Positions 7,484 to 18,039 are shown, counted from the stretch's first letter. The stretch: DNA of 64,000 bases from Buttiauxella izardii (GCF_003601925.1 NZ_QZWH01000060.1:1-64000); one strand, 5' to 3'. The notes: generated by a model not told the origin, from the sequence alone. A program made the numbers and translations.

Positions 7484-8252
7484 AGCGCTTTTTTGAGCAG
7501 CGTGATCTTTTTCAAAACACCCGCAATGTTTTCCCTGATGAGAATTAATTCAATTTCCTCTCTCGTTTTATTATTTAACGTGAAACATGAATGTAAAGAA
7601 ATGAAAACTTTAACTCTTAATAGAGTTAATGATAAATCTTCTCGTCTTTATATCTGTGGCTGATTTTAAATAAACCTTTAATTAAGCATTCAGCTATCAA
7701 CCTGTAACTATCAATAAGATACGATATTATGCATTGTGCTATATTTTCTCATAAGCGTGTTTATTACCCTTCTATGCTGACTCAACTAATAGTGAGGACG
7801 CTCAGCATCTGGTAAGTAAAAGTAAAAAATGATTCAAATTCTAATATTTTCATGAAAAAGCATGAGTGAAGTAATACAGAGAAACACCATAGTTTGATCA
7901 TAACAAAAGTGTAATGTGAGACAAAATCTCAAAACTCTTACCGTTGCTAACGTTTGATTTTTAAACCTGACCGCCTTGAATGCATTCGCAAATTCAAAAG
8001 GCTAAGGCCGTCTGTCGCTCTTTTCACGATAACTTTTTGGCACTAAATAAATATCGTTACTTCGCTAAGTATCAAACAAGGAGAATAACTCTAATCAGGC
8101 TGGTAATAGTTTCAATTAAATAAAAGGGATCTTTGCCAGGCAATAAAACCAGATAACTCACGTTATCGAAAATGGTTCATTCTTCTGTTGATTATTTTAA
8201 AAGCAGAAACGAGTGATGTTAGCTTATACAGGTAAAGAAAGAGGTAATATTT
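7484..8252 (+). promoter_or_regulatory. Long AT-rich leader before the RTX peroxidase operon
   Basis: About 770 bp without a convincing gene precede the peroxidase ATG. It is much more AT-rich than its surroundings, a frequent property of H-NS-silenced virulence or secretion loci. It contains a perfect inverted repeat TTAACTC/GAGTTAA at 7610-7629 and a short dyad TGAGA/TCTCA near 7917-7931. A strong AAGGAG-like motif near 8080 has no start codon behind it. The peroxidase's own ribosome-binding site is AAGAGGT. The promoter cannot be fixed by eye. Confidence 0.4.
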
Positions 8253-11200
8253 ATGGCCTCACAATATGACTTTACGGTCACGCTTCACGATCTTGCTTTT
8301 ATTCTCAAGCAGATCAAAATATCTGAAGCAGCAACTAACCCCGACGGCAGTATTAATGGTGACGCCCTCCGTGATTTAGTCTCAAGCCCACTGTTACCCT
8401 ACGGAATACGCACAGTAGATGGTTCCTGGAATAACCTCCTCCCCGGTCAGGAACTTTACGGTTCTGCCGACCAGACCATGCCAAGATTAACCGCTCTGAA
8501 CTGGCAAGATGCGGACGCCATGACCAGTTACACCCAACTCGGTGGCATGGTTATCGATGCCGATCCGCGAATTATCAGTAACTTAATTTCTGATCAAACG
8601 GACTCCAACCCAGCAGCGGTTGAAGCGCATAACGGGTTATCAGATGCACCCGGCGGCGGAACCACCTCGGCAAACGGCAGTTTATCGATCCCTAACCTGT
8701 CGCCCGATGTCGGCCTTTCCCCTGCTTTCAACGGCTGGATGACCTTGTTCGGTCAGTTCTTTGACCACGGCCTGGATTTGATTCCGAAAGCAAATAATGG
8801 CGTGGTATTCATTCCATTACAGCCAGGCGACCCCTTATATGTCACAGATTCGCCCAATAACTTCATGTTATTAACCCGGGCAGCCGTAGATGCCAATCAT
8901 GATACTGTAAACCTCACCACTCCCTTTATAGACCAAAACCAAACCTACACCTCACACCCTTCCCATCAGATATTCATTCGCGAATATGTCTTTATTGATG
9001 GTAAACCCGAACCGACGGGTAATTTATTAGAAGGTGCCAGCGGTGGATTATCAACCTGGGCAGATGTCAAAGCTCAGGCTGAATCGTTCCTCGGAATTAA
9101 ACTCACCGATCAGGATGTGTTTAATGTCCCGTTATTAGCCACCGACCGTTACGGCAATTTGATATTAAGTGAAAATGGTAAAGTGCAAATCGTTACCACC
9201 ACGGGATTAGTTGAAGCCAACGGTGACTTTTTACCGGCAAATACCATTAGAACGGGTCATGCTTTTTTAGATGATATTGCCCACACCGCCGCGCCAAAAG
9301 CAGGTCTGGTCGCTGATGACGATGATGCCATTGGTGGCGTTCAGGCACCGGGAACTTACGATGACGAATTACTCGACCGCCACTTTATTACCGGCGACGG
9401 ACGCGGCAATGAAAACATCGGCTTAACGGCAGTCCATGCGGTATTTCACGACGAACATAACCGCCTCATAGAACAATATAAAACCACCATTCTCGAATCC
9501 GGTGATATTGACCTGATCAACGAATGGCTGATGCCTTCGCACCAGATAACTGAACTCCCGGCCGATACCAGCACGTTAGTCTGGAACGGCGAATATCTCT
9601 TCCAGGCGGGCCGTTTCACCACGGAAATGCAGTATCAACACCTCGTCTTTGAAGAGTTTGCTCGCACCGTGCAACCTGCGGTCGATCCTTTTGTCTTTTC
9701 AAACAGCGCAGATATTAACCCGGCCATTTTTGCGGAATTCGCCCATGTCGTTTACCGCTTTGGCCACTCGATGCTTACAGAAACCGTGGCGCGTACCGAT
9801 ATTGATATGCAAAACGGCGACATTGGCCTGATTCAAGCGTTCCTTAATCCTGTTGCTTTCAACGAAATCAACGGTGTCACGGTGACCGATGAACAGGCGA
9901 TTGGCGCGATTGTGCGCGGTATGTCGCGGCAAGTCGGTAATGAAATTGATGAATTTATTACCGATGCCCTGCGCAATAACCTTATCGGGCTGCCGCTTGA
10001 TTTAGGGGCGCTGAACATTGCTAGAGGCCGTGATACGGCGATGCCAACGCTGAATCAGGCTCGCGAGCAGTTCTATGAATTAAGTGGCAACAGTGAGTTA
10101 CGGCCTTATACCAGTTGGGGGGATTTCACCACTTACCTGAAAAACCCGGCTTCCATCATCAACTTCATGGCCGCTTACGGCCAGCATGAACTTATTCTGA
10201 GTGCCACTTCCCTGCAAGGGAAACGCGACGCAGTAAACTTCTTGCTGTTTGGCGATGGGACAAATCCACCTCCTGCTGATGCGATGGATTTCTTCAATAG
10301 CACCGGAGCATGGGCGACGAAAGAAACTGGCCTGAACATGGTCGATTTCTGGATTGGCGGCCTTGCGGAACGCAAAAATGAATTTGGCGGCATGCTCGGT
10401 TCCACCTTCAACTTCGTCTTTGAAACGCAAATGGAAATGCTGCAAGACGGCGACCGCTTCTACTATTTGAGCCGTGTTCAGGGCCTGAACATGCTCAATG
10501 AACTGGAAGCTAACTCGTTCTCGGCACTGGTCATGCGCAACAGCGACCTGGGCGATAGCAACTCATCTCATCTCCCGGCGGGTTTATTCCAGACTCCCGA
10601 TCATATTTTCGAAGTGAATAAGGCGCTACAAACTGAAGTCGATCCGAAATGGGGCAATCCGCTGAAAGACTTGCTGACACCGCTGTTAGTCAGGCGTGCA
10701 GCGACGCAGGACGTTGACGGTGATGGTGCCGCCGACGGCGGATACCTTAAATACACCGGAGATGGGCATGTGGTTCTCGGTGGTACAGCCGGTAACGACA
10801 CGTTAATCGGCGGCAAAGGTATCGATAGCCTGTGGGGCGATGCTGGCGATGACCGACTTGATGGTGGCGACGAAGCTGACGTGGTTCACGGCGGTGACGG
10901 CGATGACATTATTACCGACACCGGCACGCCAGTGGGCGATGCTGACTTCCTGCACGGTGACGCGGGTCACGATGTCATTTTCTCCGGTAACGGTAACGAC
11001 CTGGTATTCGGCGGCAGCGGCAGCGATTTTGTCGTCGTGGGCGAAGATGCTCAGGAAGTCTTCGGTGGTCGGGATAACGACTTTATTCTGGGCGGTTCGG
11101 GTGCAGATGCCCTGCTCGGTAATGAAGGCGATGACTGGCTGGAAGGCGGCGACGGGTTTGACTCACTGACGGGGGAAAACTCCGAGCTGTTCTTCAACAG

Positions 11201-13577
11201 CACCATCGTTGGCCACGACGTGCTTAACGGCCAGGGTAACGACACGGACTACGATGGCGAAGCGGGCGACGACATTATGGTTCAGGGCGCGGGTATTCAA
11301 CGCAACAATGGTATGGCCGGTTTCGACTGGGCAATCCATAAAGGCGACCCGCATGGCGCGAACTCCGACCTCGGTATTCCTATCTTCGTCAACCAGCAGG
11401 AATTTATCCTGCGTGACCGTTTCGACCTGGTTGAAGGGTTATCGGGCTGGAAATACAACGATGTGTTGGTAGGCACCGAACAACCCCTCGGGACGGCGCC
11501 AGTGCTGGGAACGCCGCTGTCCAATAATCTGACTCAGGAAGGTGCTGACCGGATCACCGGGCTTCAGGAGATTCTCGGCGTTGCACACCAGGCCGACCCG
11601 AATGCCGTGTTGGTCAACCCGGATGATGGCAGCGATATTTTACTCGGCGGCGGCGGCAGCGACCGCATAACCGGTAAAGCAGGCAACGACATTATTGACG
11701 GTGACGCATGGCTGAACGTGCGTATCGCGGTCACGGGATTGCCGGGCATCACCAGTGTCGACAGCATGAACGAGCTGAAATCTTACATGCTGGCTGGCAC
11801 CTTAAAGCCCGACCAACTCGCGATTGTGCGAGAAATCCTCCACGAAGGTGATGGCACAGAAACTGACGTTGCAGTGTATCGCGACATCAGCAGCAACTAT
11901 GCCTTTACCCGTATGGCGGACGGCAGCCTGCGAGTCGACCACGCTACTCCTGATGCGGCATTGAATCTTAATGACGGTATCGACCGCCTGCTGAACATCG
12001 AAAAACTGGAGTTTGGCAACGGTGATCAACTGTGGGTCACGGCGCAACAGGCCACCGGCAATCTCTCAGTCAGTACCGCCACGCCTCAGGTTGGCGATCT
12101 GCTGCGCGTGAACATTGCCAATTTGCAGGATGGTAACGGCCTTGCGGCGGATGTGGCGATAACGCTGACCTGGCAGGCATTGGTGGCTGGTCAATGGCGT
12201 GATCAGGCGGTCGGTGAAGAGTTCCGCGTGCCTGGCTCGATTCAGGGTGCGCCTGTTCGCGTAGTCGCCACGTTCAACGACCGGATGGGCGATGCCGAAA
12301 GACTCGTTTCGGGACAAACTCAGGCAGTCGTGCCACGGGATATGCCGACAACCGGCCTGCCTGTGATTAGCGACGCCACGCCAACCGAAAGCCTGGTGCT
12401 GACCGCTGTTGTCTCTGGCATTGCTGATGCCGATGGCTTGAGCGGCGGCAACTTTAGCTACCAATGGCGCATGAGCAACGGTAATGGTTTTACCAACATT
12501 GTCGGTGCGACTGCGGCAACGTACACGCCAACCCAGGCCATGGTCGGCAGAACCATACAAGTGGTTGTCACCGTGGTGGATGACGAAGGCAACCCTCCGG
12601 TGATTCTGACCTCTACCACCACTCAACCGGTTGGCGATCTCATCATCGGCACCAACACCGGCAACGTTCTCACCGGCACAGCGTGGAGTGACATTCTGCG
12701 CGGCGAAGGTGGCAACGACACCCTGAATGGCGGCGCGGGTGATGATTTGTTGGTCGGTGGCACGGGTAGCGACACCCTTTTGGGTGGAACCGGCAACGAC
12801 ACTCTGCAAGGGGACGCGGGCGACGATGATCTGGATGGTGGCCAGGGTGCGGATTCCATGGCTGGCGGTGACGGCAACGACACCTATATTGTTGATAACG
12901 CGGGCGATGTTGTTATCGAGGCGCTTAACGGTGGCACGGACGTCGTTGAAACCAGCTTCAGCAGCTACGTGATGACCGAAAACGTCGAACAACTGGTGTT
13001 TACTGGCGCGGGTAACTTCGTCGGCACCGGGAATGCGACGGCTAACATCATGACCGGCGGTAACGGTAACGACACGCTGTACGGGATGGGCGGCAACGAC
13101 CAACTGAACGGTGGATCAGGGAACGACACTCTGGACGGTGGCGACGGCGTCGATAATCTGCAAGGCGGAATTGGCGATGACATCATGCTGGGCGGCGCGG
13201 GAGTCGATACCCTTTCCGGCGGAACGGGTAACGACAGGCTCAACGGCGGCACGGGAAATGACACATTAGACGGCGGCACCGGAAATGACATCTTCGCCTT
13301 CAGCGCAAGCTTCGGGCAAGACCGCATCAACGGTTTCGACAGCAATGCCACAGGTGGCCAGGATTTCCTGGATCTCAGTCTGATGGGCATTACAGCGGAG
13401 AACTTTGCCAGCAGCGTGGCGATTACAGGCAATGCTGGCAACACCTTCGTGACCGTCGGTGCGGACGTAATCACTCTCGTGGGCGTGAATTCAACCACCG
13501 TCAATATTGGTGATTTCATTCTCGAAATACCGTCAAACTTTGCCGCAAATAACGGCAATAACTCACTGATCGCGTAA
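8253..13577 (+). CDS. Secreted RTX-type heme peroxidase (peroxicin-like)
   Basis: A 1774-residue protein without a signal peptide. Residues about 130-800 are an animal-type (myeloperoxidase-superfamily) heme peroxidase. The distal motif GQFFDHGLD has distal His172, the preceding Gln168 and Asp171 (usual heme-ester Asp). GDGRGNENIG has catalytic Arg384 and Glu387, followed by HDEHNRL. YRFGHSM has proximal His505, with Asn588 in LNIARGRD. The usual calcium-binding Asp after the distal His is Gly here. Residues about 844-985, 1483-1545 and 1601-1680 are GGxGxDxL nonapeptide calcium repeats. The last 60 residues resemble a type I secretion signal. An ATPase and adaptor follow after 10 bp. It likely makes oxidants or oxidises substrates outside the cell. 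Confidence 0.9.
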   Translation: MASQYDFTVTLHDLAFILKQIKISEAATNPDGSINGDALRDLVSSPLLPYGIRTVDGSWNNLLPGQELYGSADQTMPRLTALNWQDADAMTSYTQLGGMVIDADPRIISNLISDQTDSNPAAVEAHNGLSDAPGGGTTSANGSLSIPNLSPDVGLSPAFNGWMTLFGQFFDHGLDLIPKANNGVVFIPLQPGDPLYVTDSPNNFMLLTRAAVDANHDTVNLTTPFIDQNQTYTSHPSHQIFIREYVFIDGKPEPTGNLLEGASGGLSTWADVKAQAESFLGIKLTDQDVFNVPLLATDRYGNLILSENGKVQIVTTTGLVEANGDFLPANTIRTGHAFLDDIAHTAAPKAGLVADDDDAIGGVQAPGTYDDELLDRHFITGDGRGNENIGLTAVHAVFHDEHNRLIEQYKTTILESGDIDLINEWLMPSHQITELPADTSTLVWNGEYLFQAGRFTTEMQYQHLVFEEFARTVQPAVDPFVFSNSADINPAIFAEFAHVVYRFGHSMLTETVARTDIDMQNGDIGLIQAFLNPVAFNEINGVTVTDEQAIGAIVRGMSRQVGNEIDEFITDALRNNLIGLPLDLGALNIARGRDTAMPTLNQAREQFYELSGNSELRPYTSWGDFTTYLKNPASIINFMAAYGQHELILSATSLQGKRDAVNFLLFGDGTNPPPADAMDFFNSTGAWATKETGLNMVDFWIGGLAERKNEFGGMLGSTFNFVFETQMEMLQDGDRFYYLSRVQGLNMLNELEANSFSALVMRNSDLGDSNSSHLPAGLFQTPDHIFEVNKALQTEVDPKWGNPLKDLLTPLLVRRAATQDVDGDGAADGGYLKYTGDGHVVLGGTAGNDTLIGGKGIDSLWGDAGDDRLDGGDEADVVHGGDGDDIITDTGTPVGDADFLHGDAGHDVIFSGNGNDLVFGGSGSDFVVVGEDAQEVFGGRDNDFILGGSGADALLGNEGDDWLEGGDGFDSLTGENSELFFNSTIVGHDVLNGQGNDTDYDGEAGDDIMVQGAGIQRNNGMAGFDWAIHKGDPHGANSDLGIPIFVNQQEFILRDRFDLVEGLSGWKYNDVLVGTEQPLGTAPVLGTPLSNNLTQEGADRITGLQEILGVAHQADPNAVLVNPDDGSDILLGGGGSDRITGKAGNDIIDGDAWLNVRIAVTGLPGITSVDSMNELKSYMLAGTLKPDQLAIVREILHEGDGTETDVAVYRDISSNYAFTRMADGSLRVDHATPDAALNLNDGIDRLLNIEKLEFGNGDQLWVTAQQATGNLSVSTATPQVGDLLRVNIANLQDGNGLAADVAITLTWQALVAGQWRDQAVGEEFRVPGSIQGAPVRVVATFNDRMGDAERLVSGQTQAVVPRDMPTTGLPVISDATPTESLVLTAVVSGIADADGLSGGNFSYQWRMSNGNGFTNIVGATAATYTPTQAMVGRTIQVVVTVVDDEGNPPVILTSTTTQPVGDLIIGTNTGNVLTGTAWSDILRGEGGNDTLNGGAGDDLLVGGTGSDTLLGGTGNDTLQGDAGDDDLDGGQGADSMAGGDGNDTYIVDNAGDVVIEALNGGTDVVETSFSSYVMTENVEQLVFTGAGNFVGTGNATANIMTGGNGNDTLYGMGGNDQLNGGSGNDTLDGGDGVDNLQGGIGDDIMLGGAGVDTLSGGTGNDRLNGGTGNDTLDGGTGNDIFAFSASFGQDRINGFDSNATGGQDFLDLSLMGITAENFASSVAITGNAGNTFVTVGADVITLVGVNSTTVNIGDFILEIPSNFAANNGNNSLIA

Positions 13578-13587
13578 GGAGAACAAC

Positions 13588-15327
13588 ATGTCGCGCCAGC
13601 ATACGCCAACAGAACTGAATAACGCATTAAAGGGAACCAAGCCGACCTTTATAATGCTCCTGTTTTTTAGTTGTGTGATTAATATGCTTATGCTGGCGCC
13701 GGCAATCTATATGTTGCAGGTTTACGACCGCGTTCTGGTGAGCAAAAACACCACCACGCTGCTGATGTTAACCTTACTGATTGTCGGCATTTATATTGTG
13801 ATTGCGATGATTGAATCGGCCCGTTCCAGCGTGATGATAAGGCTCGGTAACCGGCTGGATGTTAAATTAAGCCAGTTGGTTTTTAATGCTGCCTTTAAAC
13901 GAAAGGTGGCAACCGGCGAAAATAACCCGGCACAATCCCTCGCCGAACTGGATCAAATTCGCCAGTTTCTTTCCGGCAGTAGTTTATTTGCTCTGCTAGA
14001 TATTCCATGGACTCCCGTTTATTTACTGATGGCATTTCTGGTTCACCCGTTGCTTGGATATCTATCTCTGGGTGGCATTTTAATACTCTTTATTCTGACC
14101 ATCGTGTCGGAAGTTTCGACCAAACGCCCTATCCAGCAAGCCCATTCGCTGACCATCAACAACGCCACCAAACTCAATAAACAATTACAAAACTCCGATG
14201 CCATTGAAGCGATGGGAATGCTTTCTACCCTTAAACTCAACTGGCAGGATCAACACAGTAAAGTGTTGGTTCTGCAAACCCAAATCGCTGATAAAACCGC
14301 AAATTTAAATAGCCTGAGCCGCTTTGTGCGCGTGTTATTACAATCTATTGCCCTGGGCGCTGGCGCATTATTGGTGATCGGCGGGCATATTACACCGGGG
14401 TTAATGATTGCCGCGTCCATTATTCTTGGACGCGTGCTGAATCCGGTTGAACAAATCATCGGTAGCTGGAAGCAGTTCGTGCAGTTTCGTAGTGCCTGGG
14501 GCCAGATATCGACACTCTTGAAAGAGTACCCGGCACCGAAAGAAGTCCTGACTCTCCCGCGCCCGAAAGGCAATATCAGCGTCGAAAGTGTCTTTGCCGC
14601 CGCACCCGGCCAACAGGCACCGCTGCTGCGTAATATTTCATTCCAGCTCGAAAAAGGCGAAGTGCTGGGCATTATTGGCCCGTCGGCATCCGGGAAAAGC
14701 TCGCTGGCAAAATTGCTGGTCGGCATCTGGAAACCGCTGTCCGGGAAAGTTCGTCTTGATGGCGCGGACATTTGCCAGTGGGATAAAGAGTTGCTCGGCC
14801 CTTCCATTGGCTATCTGCCGCAAGATGTTGAATTATTTGATGGAACTATCGCGCAAAATATCGCCCGATTTACCAATAACGACAGTACATTGATCGTCGA
14901 AGCCGCCGCGCTGGCGGGCGTACACGATATGATTTTGCGCCTTCCCCAGGGTTACGACACGCCACTCGGCGCGGGTGGGCATCAACTATCCGGCGGCCAA
15001 CGGCAGCGTATTGGCCTGGCGCGTGCGGTATATAACAACCCGGCTTTTATCGTGCTCGATGAACCAAACGCCAACCTCGATGACGCGGGCGAATTTGCCC
15101 TGGTTAAAGCAATAAATACGCTGCGCACTCAGGGGCAAACCACAGTCATTATTTCGCATCGCCCGACCTTACTCGGCGTGGTCAACAAAGTCTTACTGCT
15201 CAACGAAGGTGCTATTCAGGAATTCGGCACCCGCGATCAGGTCTTCGCAAATCTACGACAAGCCAACATCCTAAAACCGGTAGCGACCCCTGCTGCATCG
15301 GCCAATGAACAGCAACGTGAGGCCTGA
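13588..15327 (+). CDS. Type I secretion ABC transporter ATPase/permease (PrtD/HlyB class)
   Basis: A 579-residue exporter half-transporter. The N-terminal membrane domain spans about residues 15-290 with two early helices (FIMLLFFSCVINMLMLAPAI). The ATPase domain has Walker A GPSASGKSS near residue 365, signature LSGGQRQRIGLARA near 467 and Walker B FIVLDEPNANLD near 488. The length fits the PrtD/LipB class without an N-terminal peptidase-like domain. Its start is set by AAGGAG 8 bases upstream, and it lies 10 bp after the peroxidase gene and 2 bp before the adaptor gene. It should energise export of the RTX peroxidase together with the adaptor and an outer-membrane TolC encoded elsewhere. 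Confidence 0.92.
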   Translation: MSRQHTPTELNNALKGTKPTFIMLLFFSCVINMLMLAPAIYMLQVYDRVLVSKNTTTLLMLTLLIVGIYIVIAMIESARSSVMIRLGNRLDVKLSQLVFNAAFKRKVATGENNPAQSLAELDQIRQFLSGSSLFALLDIPWTPVYLLMAFLVHPLLGYLSLGGILILFILTIVSEVSTKRPIQQAHSLTINNATKLNKQLQNSDAIEAMGMLSTLKLNWQDQHSKVLVLQTQIADKTANLNSLSRFVRVLLQSIALGAGALLVIGGHITPGLMIAASIILGRVLNPVEQIIGSWKQFVQFRSAWGQISTLLKEYPAPKEVLTLPRPKGNISVESVFAAAPGQQAPLLRNISFQLEKGEVLGIIGPSASGKSSLAKLLVGIWKPLSGKVRLDGADICQWDKELLGPSIGYLPQDVELFDGTIAQNIARFTNNDSTLIVEAAALAGVHDMILRLPQGYDTPLGAGGHQLSGGQRQRIGLARAVYNNPAFIVLDEPNANLDDAGEFALVKAINTLRTQGQTTVIISHRPTLLGVVNKVLLLNEGAIQEFGTRDQVFANLRQANILKPVATPAASANEQQREA

Positions 15328-15329
15328 AA

Positions 15330-16658
15330 ATGAAAAAGAATAATGCCGAAACTGAACGTGCCGGAAGTGTCGATACCAGAATCTGGCCACCTATTCTTCG
15401 CGGGATTATCGTGATAGTGCTTGGCGTTGGCGGCTTCTTGCTGTGGGCGATTCAAGCGCCGCTCGATGCCGGTGTGGTGGCTGACGGCACCGTCACGGTG
15501 TCGAGCAACCGCAAAACGATCCAGCACCTTAGCGGTGGTCGAGTCACCGATATCTTTATTAAAGAAGGTGATGTGGTTAAGAAGAATCAGATATTGGTCC
15601 GGCTGGATAAAATGCAGCTCGATATGCGTTTCAGTGCATTAAACGCACAATTTATTTCAGCCAAAAGTAACGAAGATCGTTTGCTGGCGGAAAGAGATGG
15701 CCTGGAAACCATTGCTTTCGATACCACCCTGACGCAGCAATTTGCCAATAATAAGCGTCTGGCGGAAGTCAGAAACCTCCAGGAAAAATTGTTTGATACG
15801 CGGCGTAAAACGATTCAGGACGAATTATCCATGATTCAGGAAACACTCGATGGCCTGGTCGGGCAGACCGACAACTTAAATAAAATAAAGGGCTTTCGCG
15901 ATCACCAGTTCACGTTAATCAGCCGTGAACTCGGCGCGATTCGCGCACTCAGTGAAAAGAACTACTACCCCAAAGCACAATTGCTGGTGCTGGAACGCGA
16001 AGCGGCTGAAATATCCAGCAGTGTCTCGGAAGATATTCTGAATATTGCCAAACTCAAATCGCAGCAGAATGAATTGAAAATCAAAGCGTATCAGGTTCGC
16101 CATCAATATCTGCGTGAAGTGGAATCTGAGTTATCGGAAAAGCAAAAAGAAGTCGCCATGCTGGAAGATGAATTAGTGTCCACACGGCATGAACTGGATA
16201 ATACGGAAATCCGCTCGCCCATTGATGGCATCGTGCTGGACGTCAAAGTCAGCACCGTCGGCGGTATTATCCAGCCGGGCGAACACTTAATGGATATTGT
16301 CGCCGCCGGGCAACCTCTGCAAATCGATGCCAAAATTCCGGTACATGCCATTGATAAACTCGCGCCGGGACTGATGGTGGATGTGTTATTCCCTGCCCTC
16401 AACCATGCTTTATTGCCGTCGGTTCCTGCGCGTGTATTAACGATTTCGGCTGACCGTTTAATGGATGAAGTCACGCAGCAACCTTATTATCTTGCGGAAG
16501 TGCAAGTATCCCGTGAAGGCGTGCAGTTGCTGGGTGATTACAAAATTAAAGCCGGAATGCCCGCCAGCGTCACGATAAAAACCGGGGAGCGGACATTCTT
16601 AAGCTATCTGTTCAAACCTTTAATTGCACGCCTGGAGCTGGCGTTTAAGGAATACTGA
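15330..16658 (+). CDS. Type I secretion periplasmic adaptor (HlyD/PrtE family)
   Basis: A 442-residue membrane fusion protein. One N-terminal membrane helix (ILRGIIVIVLGVGGFLLWAI, about residues 24-43) is followed by a lipoyl half-motif (KTIQHLSGGRVTDIFIKEGD). Then come a long coiled coil (about residues 100-280) and the second lipoyl/beta-barrel part (TEIRSPIDGIVLDVKVSTVG). This is the HlyD/PrtE layout that bridges the inner-membrane ATPase to TolC. It is the last gene of the secretion operon. No obvious terminator separates it from digH 67 bp downstream, so some read-through is possible. Confidence 0.92.
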   Translation: MKKNNAETERAGSVDTRIWPPILRGIIVIVLGVGGFLLWAIQAPLDAGVVADGTVTVSSNRKTIQHLSGGRVTDIFIKEGDVVKKNQILVRLDKMQLDMRFSALNAQFISAKSNEDRLLAERDGLETIAFDTTLTQQFANNKRLAEVRNLQEKLFDTRRKTIQDELSMIQETLDGLVGQTDNLNKIKGFRDHQFTLISRELGAIRALSEKNYYPKAQLLVLEREAAEISSSVSEDILNIAKLKSQQNELKIKAYQVRHQYLREVESELSEKQKEVAMLEDELVSTRHELDNTEIRSPIDGIVLDVKVSTVGGIIQPGEHLMDIVAAGQPLQIDAKIPVHAIDKLAPGLMVDVLFPALNHALLPSVPARVLTISADRLMDEVTQQPYYLAEVQVSREGVQLLGDYKIKAGMPASVTIKTGERTFLSYLFKPLIARLELAFKEY

Positions 16659-16725
16659 CACTCCGGCGGTTTGCTGATAATCTTGCAGGCCACGCCTTTC
16701 AGGCACCTAAAAGAGCCAGCATAAG

Positions 16726-18039
16726 ATGAAGTTAACCGTTAAACGAACTGGAACGCTCGTTGCGTTTGCCCTTTTGCTTGCAGGTTGTACATCAAAACCA
16801 CCGCAATCTTTGGTCACACCCTTTCCCCCGGTGGCTAAAAACCCTTTACCCACGCAGGGGAAAAGTAACGAGCCGGTGCGCGGTGTCTGGCTGGCGACCG
16901 TTTCACGTCTTGACTGGCCGCCGATTTCTTCTGTTAATGCCAGTCGCGAAAATCGAATTAGCCAGCAACAAAAAGCGTTAACCGACAAACTGGATAAGCT
17001 CAAAAACATGGGGATCAATACCGTGTTTTTCCAGGTGAAACCGGATGCCACGGCGCTTTGGTCATCAAAGATTTTGCCATGGTCGGATACGTTAACCGGC
17101 CATATTGGTGAAGATCCGGGCTACGATCCGCTGCAATTTATACTCGATGAAGCGCACAAGCGCGGCATGAAAGTCCACGCCTGGTTTAACCCGTACCGTG
17201 TGTCGACGAATACCAAACCGTCGACCGTGGCAGAACTCAATAAAACCCTATCGAACCAGCCGCCGAGCGTCTTCGTGCTGCATCGCGACTGGATTCGCAC
17301 CGCCAACGATCGCTACGTACTCGACCCAGGCATCCCGGAGGCTCGTGACTGGATAACCAGCATCGTGGCTGAAGTCGTGGCGCGTTACCCTGTTGATGGC
17401 GTCCAGTTTGACGATTATTTTTATTCCGAAGCGCCCGGCGCCACGCTCAATGACGCTCAAACATTCCAGAAATACGGCCAGGGATTCGCTTCAAAAGCCG
17501 ACTGGCGCAGGCACAACACGCAACTGTTAATTGAACAAGTTTCTCGCTCCATCAAACAGTTAAACCCGAATGTTGAGTTTGGCGTCAGCCCGGCTGGCGT
17601 CTGGCGCAACCGTTCACACGATCCTTTAGGTTCCGAAACTTCCGGTGCGGCGGCTTATGACGAAGCCTTTGCCGATACTCGCCTGTGGGTGCAAAAAGGA
17701 TTACTGGATTACATCGCGCCGCAGGTTTACTGGCCTTTCTCCCGCAAAGCCGCACGTTATGATGTGATCGCAAAATGGTGGGCGGACGTAGTAAAACCGA
17801 CCCATACCCGCCTGTATATTGGCGTGGCGTTATATAAAGTCGGCGAATCCACTAAAAACGAACCTGAATGGACTGTTCGCGGCGGCGTGCCTGAGCTGAA
17901 AAAACAGCTCGATTTAAATGAATCACAGCCAAATATTAACGGCACGATTTTGTTCAGAGAGGATTATTTCAACCAGCCTCAGGCTCAGGAAGCGGTGAGA
18001 TATATTAAAGAGCGTTGGGGAAATAGTTTAACCCTGTAA
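16726..18039 (+). CDS. digH: Divisome-associated glycosyl hydrolase lipoprotein DigH
   Basis: A 437-residue lipoprotein with lipobox LLAGC (acylated Cys21), the same size as E. coli YddW/DigH (439 aa). The GHL10 TIM-barrel core is seen in VRGVWLATVSRLDWPP, GINTVFFQVKPDATALW, KVHAWFNPYR and VDGVQFDDYF, where the acidic residues of FDDYF are the likely catalytic region. DigH cleaves glycan strands lacking stem peptides at the division septum. A terminator follows. It may be partly co-transcribed with the secretion genes, but the function is unrelated. Confidence 0.9.
   Translation: MKLTVKRTGTLVAFALLLAGCTSKPPQSLVTPFPPVAKNPLPTQGKSNEPVRGVWLATVSRLDWPPISSVNASRENRISQQQKALTDKLDKLKNMGINTVFFQVKPDATALWSSKILPWSDTLTGHIGEDPGYDPLQFILDEAHKRGMKVHAWFNPYRVSTNTKPSTVAELNKTLSNQPPSVFVLHRDWIRTANDRYVLDPGIPEARDWITSIVAEVVARYPVDGVQFDDYFYSEAPGATLNDAQTFQKYGQGFASKADWRRHNTQLLIEQVSRSIKQLNPNVEFGVSPAGVWRNRSHDPLGSETSGAAAYDEAFADTRLWVQKGLLDYIAPQVYWPFSRKAARYDVIAKWWADVVKPTHTRLYIGVALYKVGESTKNEPEWTVRGGVPELKKQLDLNESQPNINGTILFREDYFNQPQAQEAVRYIKERWGNSLTL

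Noticed and set aside
7917-7937. Possible CRP site (TGTGA ... TCTCA) upstream of the RTX operon
   Set aside because: The spacing and right half deviate from TGTGA-N6-TCACA; evidence too weak to list as a feature.
12066-13103. A 345-codon open frame on the minus strand opposite the RTX repeats
   Set aside because: It is the antisense of GGxGxD repeats, whose biased codons keep the opposite frame open. No ribosome-binding site or family resemblance was seen.
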